The position numbers and the translations under genes are program-made. This document shows, one piece after another, positions 7,319 to 16,263 of a stretch of 32,371 bases of DNA; the first letter of the stretch is position 1; the number at the start of each line of letters is the position of its first letter. The DNA comes from an uncultured Lachnospiraceae bacterium. GTDB taxonomy: Bacteria > Bacillota > Clostridia > Lachnospirales > Lachnospiraceae. The notes below the pieces were generated by a model. The model was not told the DNA's origin. It did no database searches and saw only the letters and a program-made list of their open reading frames with translations. Where the stretch lies: the NCBI GenBank assembly GCA_910583605.1, contig CAJTXN010000021.1, positions 1-32,371 on the forward strand. Reading direction: 5' to 3'.

Positions 7319-8233
7319 TTATTTTCCCTCCCCAATCACTTTCAGATAATAATCTTCCAAAGATTCCGATTTAACATGCAGCGCTTTCAATGCAATATTA
7401 TTCCTGCCAAACAGGGTGGAGATTTGCTCGGTTGGAATATCCGTATTATAAATCCGCAGCCTGTTTTCCTCCATAATTTTAAAATTCTGAATATTCATTT
7501 CAGAACTCAGCAGATAAGAGGCCTTCTTAATATCCGGCGTTACCAGCTCAATATATTCCATGCCCAGTTCTGAAATCATATCCATGGAAATCTCTTCACA
7601 CAATTTCCCTTTCTTAATGATTCCGATGGTATTGGCCATATTCTGAATTTCAGAAAGAATATGACTGGATATCAGAATACTGATTCCATACTGCTGGCTT
7701 AACCGAATCAGAAGCTGCCGCATTTGCTTTATTCCTTCCGGGTCAAGACCGTTTGCCGGCTCATCCAGTATCAATAATTCCGGTTTTGTCAGAATGGCTC
7801 TTGCAATTCCAAGTCTCTGCTTCATCCCTAACGAAAAGTCTTTTACTTTTTTCGACTTATCCTCGGACAAAGACAATACATCCAGTACCTCTTCAACTCT
7901 ATTCTTTCTGTAATATCCCAGATACTCACAGTGCAGTCTTAAGTTTGCCTCTGCACTCAGTCCTTCATAAAACACCGGAAATTCAATTATGCTCTGCATT
8001 CTCTTTAATACTTCGTAAGAATCGGACTGTAATCTCTGTTCAAATAAAACAATTTCACCGGATGTGGGTTTCCACAAATTCGTTATCATTTTCATCGTAG
8101 TAGTTTTACCGGCTCCGTTCGGTCCCAGAAATCCATAGATTCCGCCTTTTTGCACATGCATGTTTAAATCGCTTACCAGTGTTTTTTTTCCGACTTTTTT
8201 CGTTAAATTATGAGTTGTCAAAACATACTGCAT
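7319..8233 (-). CDS. BcrA-like ABC transporter ATP-binding protein
   Basis: A 304-residue ATPase with a Walker A (GPNGAGKTTTMKM, about residue 38), a signature (FSLGMKQRLGIARAI), a Walker B (LLILDEPANGLDPEG), and a C-terminal extension of about 90 residues typical of BcrA-type subunits. It partners the permease at 6611-7318. The ATG has an AAGGAGG site 5-10 bases upstream. It is separated from the histidine kinase gene by a 290-base gap filled by a palindromic element. Confidence 0.92.
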   Translation of the reverse strand: MQYVLTTHNLTKKVGKKTLVSDLNMHVQKGGIYGFLGPNGAGKTTTMKMITNLWKPTSGEIVLFEQRLQSDSYEVLKRMQSIIEFPVFYEGLSAEANLRLHCEYLGYYRKNRVEEVLDVLSLSEDKSKKVKDFSLGMKQRLGIARAILTKPELLILDEPANGLDPEGIKQMRQLLIRLSQQYGISILISSHILSEIQNMANTIGIIKKGKLCEEISMDMISELGMEYIELVTPDIKKASYLLSSEMNIQNFKIMEENRLRIYNTDIPTEQISTLFGRNNIALKALHVKSESLEDYYLKVIGEGK

Positions 8234-8260
8234 ACTCTGTATTCCTCCTTAAAATTCTTC

Positions 8261-8456
8261 TTAAAGAATATAAGTAATTGTAAAACTCATAGTCACAGCT
8301 CATAAGTTTCAGCGACTTGCGACTTTGGGCGAACAATTTAGATTATTTGTCTGATGAAGGCGAACAAATAATTTAAATTGTCCGACCAACGGAGTGAGAG
8401 CGAAACTTATGCGATGTGACTATGAGTTTCACAATTTCCTATCTCTTTAAAGAATA
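8261..8456. mobile_element. MITE-like palindromic element
   Basis: An inverted repeat of 34-base arms with three mismatches (8277-8310 and 8402-8435) encloses a second inverted repeat of 18-base arms with one mismatch (8333-8350 and 8364-8381). The unit between 8271 and 8446 (176 bp) is flanked by a perfect 10-bp direct repeat, TTAAAGAATA (8261-8270 and 8447-8456), which would fit a target-site duplication. The repeat is itself partly palindromic, so this point is not certain. No reading frame is present. It fills the gap between the histidine kinase stop and the ATPase start, and could act as a folded transcript element or a terminator there. Confidence 0.7.
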
Positions 8457-8525
8457 GTCTATCAGGAATATCTTTCAAAACTCTCGAACAATTCTTACAA
8501 ATTTCTTTCAGATAAAATTTAAAAT

Positions 8526-9446
8526 TCATAAATCCCTGCGCTTAATTTGCAGTGTAAATGTTGTTTTTTTATGCGGGCTGCTGGTTACCGTAATATCGCC
8601 ATCCAGCCGTTCTGCTATTCCTTTGGCAATGGTCAGTCCCAAACCGTTTCCCTGTATATTTTTATTGCGTGAATCTTCCAGTGTGTACGTCCTGTCAAAT
8701 ATGTGTGAAAGTTCTGAAGCTTCAATGCCTTTTCCTTTATCGGTCACACCGATATACAATATAGTTTCATCCCACCTTACCTCCAGTCCTAAATATTTCC
8801 CCCCGGCCCCATATCTAAGGGCATTGCTGATCAGATTGTTCAGAATCCGTTCCAGCCCTTCCTTACTGGAATAAAGATAAAAGGGTTCCTCCGGAATCCG
8901 TACATCCACATCAAAATCCTGTTCCGTTAGGATATCATAATAATCCAATATGATTTCCCTGCACAACTCATTGATATTTATTGTTTCCATGACAAAATCA
9001 ATATCTCCGGCCTCCAGTTTTGCCAATGTGAAAAATTTATTGATCAGCTCCATTACCTCATTGGCTTTTTTCTGTATCTTAAATAAATTTTCATCCGGCT
9101 GTTTTGCCGTCATTATTTCCAGATACCCCAGAATCACCGTCATGGGAGTTTTAATATCATGGGAAACGTTGGATAACATCCGCTTAATCTCCAGCCGGGT
9201 TTCCATATAATCCGCCTTCACTTTTAACTGATGTTCCAATAATCCGTTAATCTGTTCAATGAGATATTTCATCTCTTTTTCAGAGGTAAAAGACATTACC
9301 TTTTCCGAAGACTCACACCCCATAATCCGGCTGATATCCCGTGCAATTGTCCGTATCTGCCGTTTCCTATTTTTCTCTTTTATACACAATATAAGAATGA
9401 GCATTGCCAAAAATAATAATATGATTCTATTTATATCCGGAAACAT
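8526..9446 (-). CDS. sensor histidine kinase, small membrane type
   Basis: A 306-residue kinase. One hydrophobic helix (residues 8-22) is followed at once by a basic linker (KEKNRKRQIR), so the sensory part outside the cell is almost absent. Such kinases usually sense through the membrane or via a partner transporter. HisKA has SHDIKTPMTVILGYLE with the phospho-acceptor His96. The ATPase domain shows the N box (NNLISNALRYG), the G1 box (TDKGKGIEA) and the G2 box (GNGLGLTIAKG). A start 40 residues earlier is open but would overlap the response-regulator gene; the chosen ATG has a GGAAGG site. It pairs with the regulator at 9526-10212 and likely controls the BcrAB-like genes downstream. Confidence 0.9.
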   Translation of the reverse strand: MFPDINRIILLFLAMLILILCIKEKNRKRQIRTIARDISRIMGCESSEKVMSFTSEKEMKYLIEQINGLLEHQLKVKADYMETRLEIKRMLSNVSHDIKTPMTVILGYLEIMTAKQPDENLFKIQKKANEVMELINKFFTLAKLEAGDIDFVMETININELCREIILDYYDILTEQDFDVDVRIPEEPFYLYSSKEGLERILNNLISNALRYGAGGKYLGLEVRWDETILYIGVTDKGKGIEASELSHIFDRTYTLEDSRNKNIQGNGLGLTIAKGIAERLDGDITVTSSPHKKTTFTLQIKRRDL

Positions 9447-9525
9447 TTCTCTTTCCTTCCTTTCAACCTCCAAAACAAGCTTCCCCCCACAATACATCCA
9501 CACTGCTGAAATAAAAGTTCTGTTT

Positions 9526-10212
9526 TTAAATTCCCAGTTTATAGCCGATTCCCCATACGGTTGCAATGTATTGCGGTTTCTTCGGATTATCCTCCAGCTT
9601 ACTTCTCAGGCGGCTGATTAATACATTAACGGCATTTTCATCTCCAAAATAATCCTCCCCCCAGACCAGAGTATATAATTGTGCCTTCGTATATACCTTT
9701 TTAGGATTTGTCATAAACAGTTTCAATGCTTCAAATTCCTTCGCCGTTAACTCAATGTACTGTCCCCGCTTTTCCAGCAAATGCATTTCCTGATTTAAAA
9801 CCAAATCTCCAACACTGATGTTCTTCCCCTTCTTTTCATTCTCTCCAACAGAATACTGATTCACCCGCCGGATGTGCGCTTTTATCCTTGCCACCAGTTC
9901 TGTCAACGAAAAGGGTTTGGTAATATAATCATCCGCCCCCAGTCCCAATCCAAACGCTTTATCCGAATCGCTATCTTTTGCGGACATAATGATAATCGGC
10001 ACTACGCTGTTGGTTCTGATTTTTTTCATAACCGTCAGACCATCCATCTGAGGCATCATAATATCCAGCAATACCAGCTCATATTGATTCTTATCTGCCA
10101 GTTCACAGGCTTCCTGTCCATTAAAAGCAGATTCCGTTTCAAATCCTTCCGATACCAGATAATCCTTTACCATAGTGTGTAATTCCGTGTCATCTTCAAT
10201 AATTAATATCAT
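9526..10212 (-). CDS. OmpR-family response regulator
   Basis: A 228-residue regulator with an N-terminal receiver (acidic EDD at 6-8, phospho-acceptor Asp50 in LLDIMMPQMDG, conserved Thr/Ser near IIIMSAKD and Lys in DYITKPFS) and a C-terminal winged helix (VNVLISRLRSKLEDNPKKPQYIATVWGIGYKLG). The ATG lies 6 bases after the stop of the Nudix gene, with GGAGTG inside that gene, so the two are co-transcribed. It is the cognate partner of the histidine kinase 79 bases downstream. Target sites could not be identified by eye. Confidence 0.95.
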   Translation of the reverse strand: MILIIEDDTELHTMVKDYLVSEGFETESAFNGQEACELADKNQYELVLLDIMMPQMDGLTVMKKIRTNSVVPIIIMSAKDSDSDKAFGLGLGADDYITKPFSLTELVARIKAHIRRVNQYSVGENEKKGKNISVGDLVLNQEMHLLEKRGQYIELTAKEFEALKLFMTNPKKVYTKAQLYTLVWGEDYFGDENAVNVLISRLRSKLEDNPKKPQYIATVWGIGYKLGI

Positions 10213-10218
10213 CTGCTT

Positions 10219-10737
10219 TCACTCCAAAAATAAATCTTTTTTCAGTTCTTTCGTATCCGGATTCGTCCTGACATATTCAAACATTTCTTCTCTCGTCGTT
10301 ACGAATCCCATATCCACTACTTTTTCAATTAATTTAGGCGTAATAGAAGGATACGTCAGGCTGTCCGGTGAATCCGGCAAAGTCTCCATAAATACAATTT
10401 TTTCAATCTCATAATGCAGCTCCGGTTCAAAGCCCCCAATCTCTGCATAATACAACATCCCAAAGCTTTCTTTCCCTGTCTCATTCACCCTGGTCTTCCC
10501 TGTCACAGAATAGACTCCGACCGATTTTAAATTATAATCAACTGCCCCTGTTTCCTCATATAATTCACGCTTTGCCGCCTGCCGGACAGTTTCATTTTTT
10601 TCCCTTTTCCCACCCGGAACTTCATATGTATTCCTTTCTTTATGCTTACACAAAACCCATTTTCCGTTAAAACGTGAAACAATTACAACAAATTTAATCA
10701 GCGAATCTTCTATGAAATCATAAAATTTAACTTCCAT
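10219..10737 (-). CDS. Nudix hydrolase
   Basis: A 172-residue protein with a complete Nudix box, GKREKNETVRQAAKRELYEE followed by TGA, fitting G-x5-E-x7-R-E-U-x-E-E-x-G-U. It should hydrolyse a nucleoside diphosphate linked to another moiety, with Mg2+ held by the RELYEE glutamates. The strand WVLCKHKERNTYEVPGGK before the box is typical of MutT-like members. It lies 48 bases after recQ and 6 bases before the response regulator, and may be co-transcribed with either. The substrate cannot be told from sequence alone. Confidence 0.9.
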   Translation of the reverse strand: MEVKFYDFIEDSLIKFVVIVSRFNGKWVLCKHKERNTYEVPGGKREKNETVRQAAKRELYEETGAVDYNLKSVGVYSVTGKTRVNETGKESFGMLYYAEIGGFEPELHYEIEKIVFMETLPDSPDSLTYPSITPKLIEKVVDMGFVTTREEMFEYVRTNPDTKELKKDLFLE

Positions 10738-10785
10738 CCTCTTATTTCTCCTTCAAATCAGATATTTGTATTTCATTATCCGTTT

Positions 10786-13122
10786 TTACTCTAAATGTTT
10801 CCATTCTCCCAGCAATTTTTTAATAATGCCACGCTGTGCCTGTTCGCTGAACATAAACACCTCATATTCCGTTCCTTTGGCGCTGATCTGCGGCTTTAAT
10901 GAAATCCCCAGTTCCCGTCCTTTCTCATACAGGGTTTTCTTCCAAATACCTTTTTCATACTCCTCGTCCAGATAACGTTCTGCTTTCAGCTTCCGCATGA
11001 TTGCCGCTCCGCTGGTTTTCTTCATAACCGAGTCATCTCTCAATTCATTCAGTTGATTCGACAAGGCCGTAATCTGACATTCGGGAACAAAAACTATCTG
11101 TTCCGCCATTCCTTCGGTCAGCAGAAACGGTTCTTTCCTGCTCTTCTTTCTGCCTGACTTTTCCTTTCTGTCTGTATCATTTCTTTCCTTCATATCTGCG
11201 CCTGATGTATCCTTCATATCCTGCAATTCTTCATAAAATAATTTTTCCCTGTTTCCGCCGGTAAAATCCTGAATAGCCTGCTGAAAACGGGCACCGTATT
11301 TTTCATACTTATTCTCGCCGACTCCGCTCACATTCAGCATCTCTTCTTTTGTAAACGGCAATTTCACACACATATCCATCAGAGTTTTATCCGTACAAAT
11401 GATATACGGCGGCATTCCCGCTTCTTTTGCCAGAGTCAGGCGCAGAACCTTAAGCTGTTCAAACAGTTCCAGTCCTTTGGAATTCAAAATATCCGATGTC
11501 CGGTTCCATCCGGATTTTTTCTTTCGAATGGTTTCCGAAGCATTCTCCCTGCCGGCTGCTCCCTGCTCCTCCAAAGACGATTTCGACATTTTAATCTTTA
11601 CCGTAATTGTTCCCTGCAGGATTTCCATGGCTTCTCTTCTAAGTTTTAATATAGCATATTTATCTTTCGTAACAAACAGATATTCCCGCATGATCAGCTC
11701 GTTGATTACCTGCTTTAACTGTTTTTCCGCTGTTCCCTGTTCCAATCCGAAACAGGAAAGGGCATCCAATCCATAGGAAACCAGTTTTGCTTTCTTCTCT
11801 CCTCTCAGCGTTCCCACAATTACATTCATCCCGAACCGGCCTCTTGTTTCCCTTATACAGCTTACAATATTTTTACACATATCCGTAACGTCCGTTTCTT
11901 CAAATTCCGTCAGACAATTGGAACAGTTTCCGCAACCGCCGGAAGTCTTTTCACCAAAATACCGTAAAATATAAGTTCTCAGACAATCTTTCGTCGTACA
12001 GTAATACGCCATCTGCCGCAGGCGTTTCATATCCTGCTCCCGCAAATCCATACTTTCTTCTCCTTCCAAATCCGCCCGGACCTCTTTATTATCAATTAAA
12101 AACTGGTTAATCATTACGTCCTGGGGAGAATACAGCAGAATACAGTCCGCTTTTTCCCCATCACGTCCTGCCCTGCCTGCCTCCTGATAATAATTCTCCA
12201 TACTCTGGGGCATATTGTAATGAATCACATACCGTACATTGGATTTATCAATACCCATTCCAAATGCATTGGTGGCGACAATAATCTGAACCTCATCATA
12301 AATAAACGCATCCTGATTAATTTTGCGCTCCTCATTTGAGAGACCTGCATGATACCTGGCAGCGGAAATTCCCTGACTTTCCAATAAGTCAAACACAAGT
12401 TCCACATTCTTTCTGGTGGCGCAGTATACAATGCCGCTTTCCCCCTTGTGTTCCCGTATGTATTTCATCAGCGTTTCGTTTTTCTTCTTATTCTCATTTA
12501 CTTCAAAATACAGGTTTTCACGATTAAATCCTGTAACAAGAACATTGGGCCGCTCCAGCTTCAACACACATAAAATATCTTCCTTCACCTGTTCCGTTGC
12601 CGTTGCCGTAAATGCACTGATAACCGGTCTCTTCGGAAGCAGTTCAATCAGTTTTACAATATTCAGATAACTCGGCCGGAAATCCTGTCCCCACTGGGAT
12701 ATACAATGAGCTTCGTCCACGGTAACCATAGAGATATCTACACACATTACAAACTGTTGAAACATAGGGGTTTCCAATCGTTCCGGTGCAACATATATAA
12801 TTTTGTACTGACCTTGTGATGCATTGGATAAGGCCATGGAAATCTGTTTTTCCGTCAGGGAACTGTTTATGTATGCCGCATGTATCCCTGCTTCATTCAA
12901 GGCTCGAACCTGGTCTTTCATCAACGAAATCAACGGTGAAATCACCAGAGTGATTCCCGGTAACATGAGCGCCGGAATCTGATAACACAAAGACTTTCCT
13001 GCTCCCGTCGGCATAATTCCCAGAACATCACGTCCCTCTAAAATACTGCCGATTAACATCTCCTGCCCTTCCCGGAATGTTTCATATCCGAAATATTTCT
13101 TAAGTACCTCTAATTGATTCAT
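10786..13122 (-). CDS. recQ: ATP-dependent DNA helicase RecQ
   Basis: A 778-residue helicase of superfamily 2 that unwinds DNA 3'-5' in recombination and repair. It shows FREGQ near residue 18, a Walker A (PTGAGKS, about residue 44), the DEAH box, SAFTATAT, the GMGIDKSNVR and QEAGRAGRDG motifs, then the four-cysteine zinc site (CLRTYILRYFG...CGNCSNC, about residue 385). An HRDC domain (about 550-620, containing ICTDKTLMDMC and NVSGVGENKYEKYG) and a further C-terminal winged-helix-like segment follow. That extra tail is longer than in E. coli RecQ and common in Firmicutes. The start at MNQLEVLKK has a GGAGG site 6 bases upstream; 27 open residues further upstream are ignored. Confidence 0.95.
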   Translation of the reverse strand: MNQLEVLKKYFGYETFREGQEMLIGSILEGRDVLGIMPTGAGKSLCYQIPALMLPGITLVISPLISLMKDQVRALNEAGIHAAYINSSLTEKQISMALSNASQGQYKIIYVAPERLETPMFQQFVMCVDISMVTVDEAHCISQWGQDFRPSYLNIVKLIELLPKRPVISAFTATATEQVKEDILCVLKLERPNVLVTGFNRENLYFEVNENKKKNETLMKYIREHKGESGIVYCATRKNVELVFDLLESQGISAARYHAGLSNEERKINQDAFIYDEVQIIVATNAFGMGIDKSNVRYVIHYNMPQSMENYYQEAGRAGRDGEKADCILLYSPQDVMINQFLIDNKEVRADLEGEESMDLREQDMKRLRQMAYYCTTKDCLRTYILRYFGEKTSGGCGNCSNCLTEFEETDVTDMCKNIVSCIRETRGRFGMNVIVGTLRGEKKAKLVSYGLDALSCFGLEQGTAEKQLKQVINELIMREYLFVTKDKYAILKLRREAMEILQGTITVKIKMSKSSLEEQGAAGRENASETIRKKKSGWNRTSDILNSKGLELFEQLKVLRLTLAKEAGMPPYIICTDKTLMDMCVKLPFTKEEMLNVSGVGENKYEKYGARFQQAIQDFTGGNREKLFYEELQDMKDTSGADMKERNDTDRKEKSGRKKSRKEPFLLTEGMAEQIVFVPECQITALSNQLNELRDDSVMKKTSGAAIMRKLKAERYLDEEYEKGIWKKTLYEKGRELGISLKPQISAKGTEYEVFMFSEQAQRGIIKKLLGEWKHLE

Positions 13123-13245
13123 ATTAATCCTCCAATGTATTTCAATTTCAATAATTTTATAGTAAACTGTGTGAAAGGTAAAATCAATCACTATTTTTGT
13201 CATATACCAGGTGTTTTCCCATACTTAAAACCAGAAATAAAAATA

Positions 13246-13282
13246 TCTGCCGGAACATCTACGCTTTTGATGTTCCGACAGA
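13246..13282 (-). terminator. intrinsic terminator after the ABC exporter genes
   Basis: The arms TCTGCCGGAACATC and GATGTTCCGACAGA pair over 14 bases with one G-U, around a 9-base loop. On the minus strand the stem is followed by ATATTTTTATTT. It lies downstream of the permease stop at 13373 and upstream of the recQ start. Confidence 0.75.
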
Positions 13283-13372
13283 CATTTTCATTTTGACAAT
13301 CTCTTTTATCTACAAATTAATTTTCTCAATACTCCCATTAGAATATATATCTGCTAACCAAAACGTTGTTCA

Positions 13373-14185
13373 TCAGTTCCCCGCGCTTTCATAAATCCGG
13401 ATTCCTTTTTGGAATACCAGATATGCCACACTGCAGAACACAATGGCAATCACCCATTCGATTCCAATAACCCCCAGATTACTTCCGCTTCCAAAAAATC
13501 CACCGACTCCCAGAAAATAACTGGCCGGCAGATATGCCACAAATGCAAACGGAACAATCCATGTGATTATAAACCGAATGGGTTTTGCATATATCTCCGA
13601 AGGATATTTGGCAAAATCCGCCATCTCATATGCGGTCTGTAAAAACGGCCCGCTGCATTTTACCCAGAAAGCCAGCGAAGCAAAAAACAGCTTAATGGAT
13701 GTATAAATTAAGGCTCCTGCCAAAACCGACAGGATAAAAAAGAAAATATGTACGGCATCAATAATTACAACACCCTTCATCATGGAACGTACAATCAGGA
13801 TACTTCCCACCAGCAGTTCTCCCAGTGCATCCGGCTGCAGTTTTTCGCTGATGATCTGAAATAAAACATTCATCGGGCGCAGCATATATCGGTCAAAATC
13901 ACCGTTTATTACCATACGCCATGCTACCATCCAAATATTATCCGTAAATAAATGGTCAATTCCTCTCGGTATCTGTGCAAATCCGTAAATAAAGATCAAC
14001 TGGTCCAGTGTCCAGCCCTGTAATGTGGGAATCTGCTGAAACACCAGATAGAGAAATGCGATTCCCATGATCTGTGTGAAGAAAAAACCGAATAATCCCA
14101 TAAGAAAATCAACTTTTGACTGCAGAATAACCTTAAAAAATTGAGAAATCAACACCTTGTATAATCTTAAATAACGTTTTATCAT
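13373..14185 (-). CDS. ABC-2 family permease (DUF990-like), second of the pair
   Basis: A 270-residue protein with six predicted helices and a hydrophilic N-terminus (MIKRYLRLYKVLISQ). The phrases FIYGFAQIPRGIDHLFTDNIW and GDFDRYMLRPMNVLFQII are typical of the ABC2_membrane_6 (DUF990) family, whose members come in pairs with a DrrA-like ATPase. It follows the first permease by 43 bases. In characterised relatives the substrate is a drug or viologen, but here it is unknown. A short decoy ATG-GAA-GAA-TGA lies just before the true start. Confidence 0.85.
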   Translation of the reverse strand: MIKRYLRLYKVLISQFFKVILQSKVDFLMGLFGFFFTQIMGIAFLYLVFQQIPTLQGWTLDQLIFIYGFAQIPRGIDHLFTDNIWMVAWRMVINGDFDRYMLRPMNVLFQIISEKLQPDALGELLVGSILIVRSMMKGVVIIDAVHIFFFILSVLAGALIYTSIKLFFASLAFWVKCSGPFLQTAYEMADFAKYPSEIYAKPIRFIITWIVPFAFVAYLPASYFLGVGGFFGSGSNLGVIGIEWVIAIVFCSVAYLVFQKGIRIYESAGN

Positions 14186-14228
14186 TCTTCCATTTCTTCC
14201 TTTCTCCGAATTTAAAGACTCGGATGAT

Positions 14229-15047
14229 TCAGCCTCCCAGTACCACCAGACGCCTTGTAACCTTTTTCCAGATCAGACTTCCCAGTAAATACAGAATGAT
14301 CACCCATGCCGCCTGCCGTCCCAGAACAAATGCAAGTTCTTTATTATTGTATTTTCCAAGATAAATCATAACCGGAGTATAGACCATGGATGAAAACGGA
14401 AGGAAATCAAACACCTTCTGTACCGCTCCCGGAAAAAAACTCAGGGGTATCAGTTCTCCCGTCAGGAATTTTAAAAGCGCTTCCTGTACCATTAACAATC
14501 CAAAAATATATGTAGTAAAAAAAGCTATCATTCCGAAACAAAAATCAAACATTACAAAGATAAGGAAACTCATAACACAACTGATCAGATATAACAGAAT
14601 ATTATCAATTTCCGTAACCGGCATCCCCAGATATTTGTGCTTATAGATTTCCAGTCCGATCCAGATAAATACCCCCGGCATCAGAAAACGATATATCATG
14701 TTGCCCATTGCCCTTACGACCAGACTCATACGATAATCAATGGGTTTGATCAGATTCATTGCCACATTTCCCTTGACCACATCATCACTGACCCAGTCGG
14801 AAATCGAAATGGTTACAATAGAGCTGGTTACATAAACCATAAAAACATAGACCACCATTTCATTTTTCGTCAGTCCGCCCAGTGAACCGCTGTCCGTACT
14901 TCCATAGATGGCCATCCACAGAAAATACATAATAAAAGAACTAAACAGACTGATAAACATAAACAGGTAAAATGCACCCTTATATGCCATCTGACGCTTT
15001 AATTCATTAGCGGCAAAGGGAAGATAAATTTTTAGTTTCTTTCTCAT
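14229..15047 (-). CDS. ABC-2 family permease (DUF990-like), first of the pair
   Basis: A 272-residue membrane protein with about six helices. The motif SISDWVSDDVVKGNVAMNLIKPIDYRM is the counterpart of the NIWMVAWRM...GDFDRYMLRPMN segment in the partner permease, which places both in the DUF990 family. The ATG chosen (MRKKLKIY) has AAAGGA 9 bases upstream; a GTG six codons earlier is possible. It starts 18 bases after the ATPase stop. The three genes form one exporter operon ending at the terminator at 13246-13282. Confidence 0.85.
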   Translation of the reverse strand: MRKKLKIYLPFAANELKRQMAYKGAFYLFMFISLFSSFIMYFLWMAIYGSTDSGSLGGLTKNEMVVYVFMVYVTSSIVTISISDWVSDDVVKGNVAMNLIKPIDYRMSLVVRAMGNMIYRFLMPGVFIWIGLEIYKHKYLGMPVTEIDNILLYLISCVMSFLIFVMFDFCFGMIAFFTTYIFGLLMVQEALLKFLTGELIPLSFFPGAVQKVFDFLPFSSMVYTPVMIYLGKYNNKELAFVLGRQAAWVIILYLLGSLIWKKVTRRLVVLGG

Positions 15048-15065
15048 ATTATTATTTCCTTTCAC

Positions 15066-16088
15066 CTATATCTTCTCATCGGTAATTCCGTTATTATAGA
15101 TTTGTTTTACAATCTCCGCCAGTTCCGTTTCCTGAATCTGAATATCCTGTACTTCCGTTATCTCCATAACCGCATGAATAACCTGAGGCACCTGAATCTT
15201 ATGCTTATTAAAGGTAATGGACAAAATATTCTTTTCCTGGTCCAGTTCCGTTTTACAGTCTTCTTCCGGCACACCCAGTTTCTCTGCCAGATTCAGATTA
15301 AATGTCTCTTTGGAACGTTTTACTTCCATGGAAATCTTCCTTCTGGTTCCATAGGTATCTTTCAGTACGTCCAAAGAACCGTCATATATCTTCCTGCCAT
15401 TATCAATAATTATGATACGGCTGCACAACTCCTCAATATCACCAATATCGTGAGTGGTCAGAATAACTGTTGTCTGATATTTTTCATTTATTTCTTTTAT
15501 GGCCGCCCGGATATTATCCTTTACTACCAGGTCCAGCCCGATGGTAGGCTCATCCAGATACAGCACTTTAGGATTATGCAGCAGCGCAGCTCCCAAATCC
15601 GCCCTCATTCTTTGTCCCAGGGATAATGTACGCACCGGACGTTCGAAAAACTCCGGAAGGTCCAGTACCTTGTTTAAAAACTCCATCTGCTTTTTATAAT
15701 CTTCATCGGTTACATTATAAATCTCTTTCAGAATCGTAAAGGATTCACTCAGCGGCAAATCCCACCACAGCTGTGTTCTCTGGCCGAATACAACACCTAT
15801 ATTCTGTGCATTTGCCTTTCGATTCTTACTTGGATCAATACCGTTAATCAGACATTCTCCTTTGGTAGGCGCCAGAATTCCAGTCATCATTTTAATGGTT
15901 GTGGATTTACCTGCACCGTTGCTTCCAATGTATCCCACAATTTCTCCGTCATCAATGGTAAAGGATATATCTTCTACCGCTTTTTTAACAATCTTTTCGT
16001 TAGAAAAAAGACCTTTCACCGCGCCTCGCAAGCCGGGATATTTCTTTGGAGAAACAAAATCTTTTCCAATATGTTTTACTTCTATCAT
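15066..16088 (-). CDS. DrrA-like ABC transporter ATP-binding protein
   Basis: A 340-residue ATPase with a Walker A (GYIGSNGAGKSTTIKM, about residue 60), the phrase VVFGQRTQLWWDLP that marks the ATPase paired with DUF990 permeases, a signature LSLGQRMRADLGAAL, a Walker B (VLYLDEPTIGLD), and a C-terminal domain of about 100 residues. The start MIEVKHIGKDF is chosen because an AAGGAG site lies 6 bases upstream; a 19-residue extension is rejected. The N-terminal insert (SPKKYPGLRGAVKGLFSNEK) is also typical of this subfamily. It is the first gene of the three-gene exporter. Confidence 0.92.
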   Translation of the reverse strand: MIEVKHIGKDFVSPKKYPGLRGAVKGLFSNEKIVKKAVEDISFTIDDGEIVGYIGSNGAGKSTTIKMMTGILAPTKGECLINGIDPSKNRKANAQNIGVVFGQRTQLWWDLPLSESFTILKEIYNVTDEDYKKQMEFLNKVLDLPEFFERPVRTLSLGQRMRADLGAALLHNPKVLYLDEPTIGLDLVVKDNIRAAIKEINEKYQTTVILTTHDIGDIEELCSRIIIIDNGRKIYDGSLDVLKDTYGTRRKISMEVKRSKETFNLNLAEKLGVPEEDCKTELDQEKNILSITFNKHKIQVPQVIHAVMEITEVQDIQIQETELAEIVKQIYNNGITDEKI

Positions 16089-16216
16089 ATAAATCTCCTT
16101 CCGCTGTCTGAACCTTTGCTGTATTTCCATGACTTCTTCTGTCATTATGTTTCGCTTCTCATTAGCTTATCACAATCCCTTTCCGTTTGTAAATCCCAAT
16201 TTTGGTTATAAAAAAA

Positions 16217-16246
16217 CAGGGGGCAGAAAACCCTTCTGCTCTCTGG
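16217..16246 (-). terminator. intrinsic terminator after the helicase-nuclease gene
   Basis: A 12-base stem (CAGGGGGCAGAA / TTCTGCTCTCTG, two G-T pairs) has a 5-base loop. Runs of T follow on the plus strand (TTTTTT) and of A precede it (minus-strand T7), so it can work in both directions. It serves the gene ending at 16264 on the minus strand. Confidence 0.75.
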
Positions 16247-16263
16247 TTTTTTAAACGGTAATT

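Noticed and set aside
13123..13203. Upstream extension of RecQ (27 residues)
   Set aside because: It runs through the probable promoter, is AT-rich and not RecQ-like; GGAGG lies directly before the ATG at 13122.
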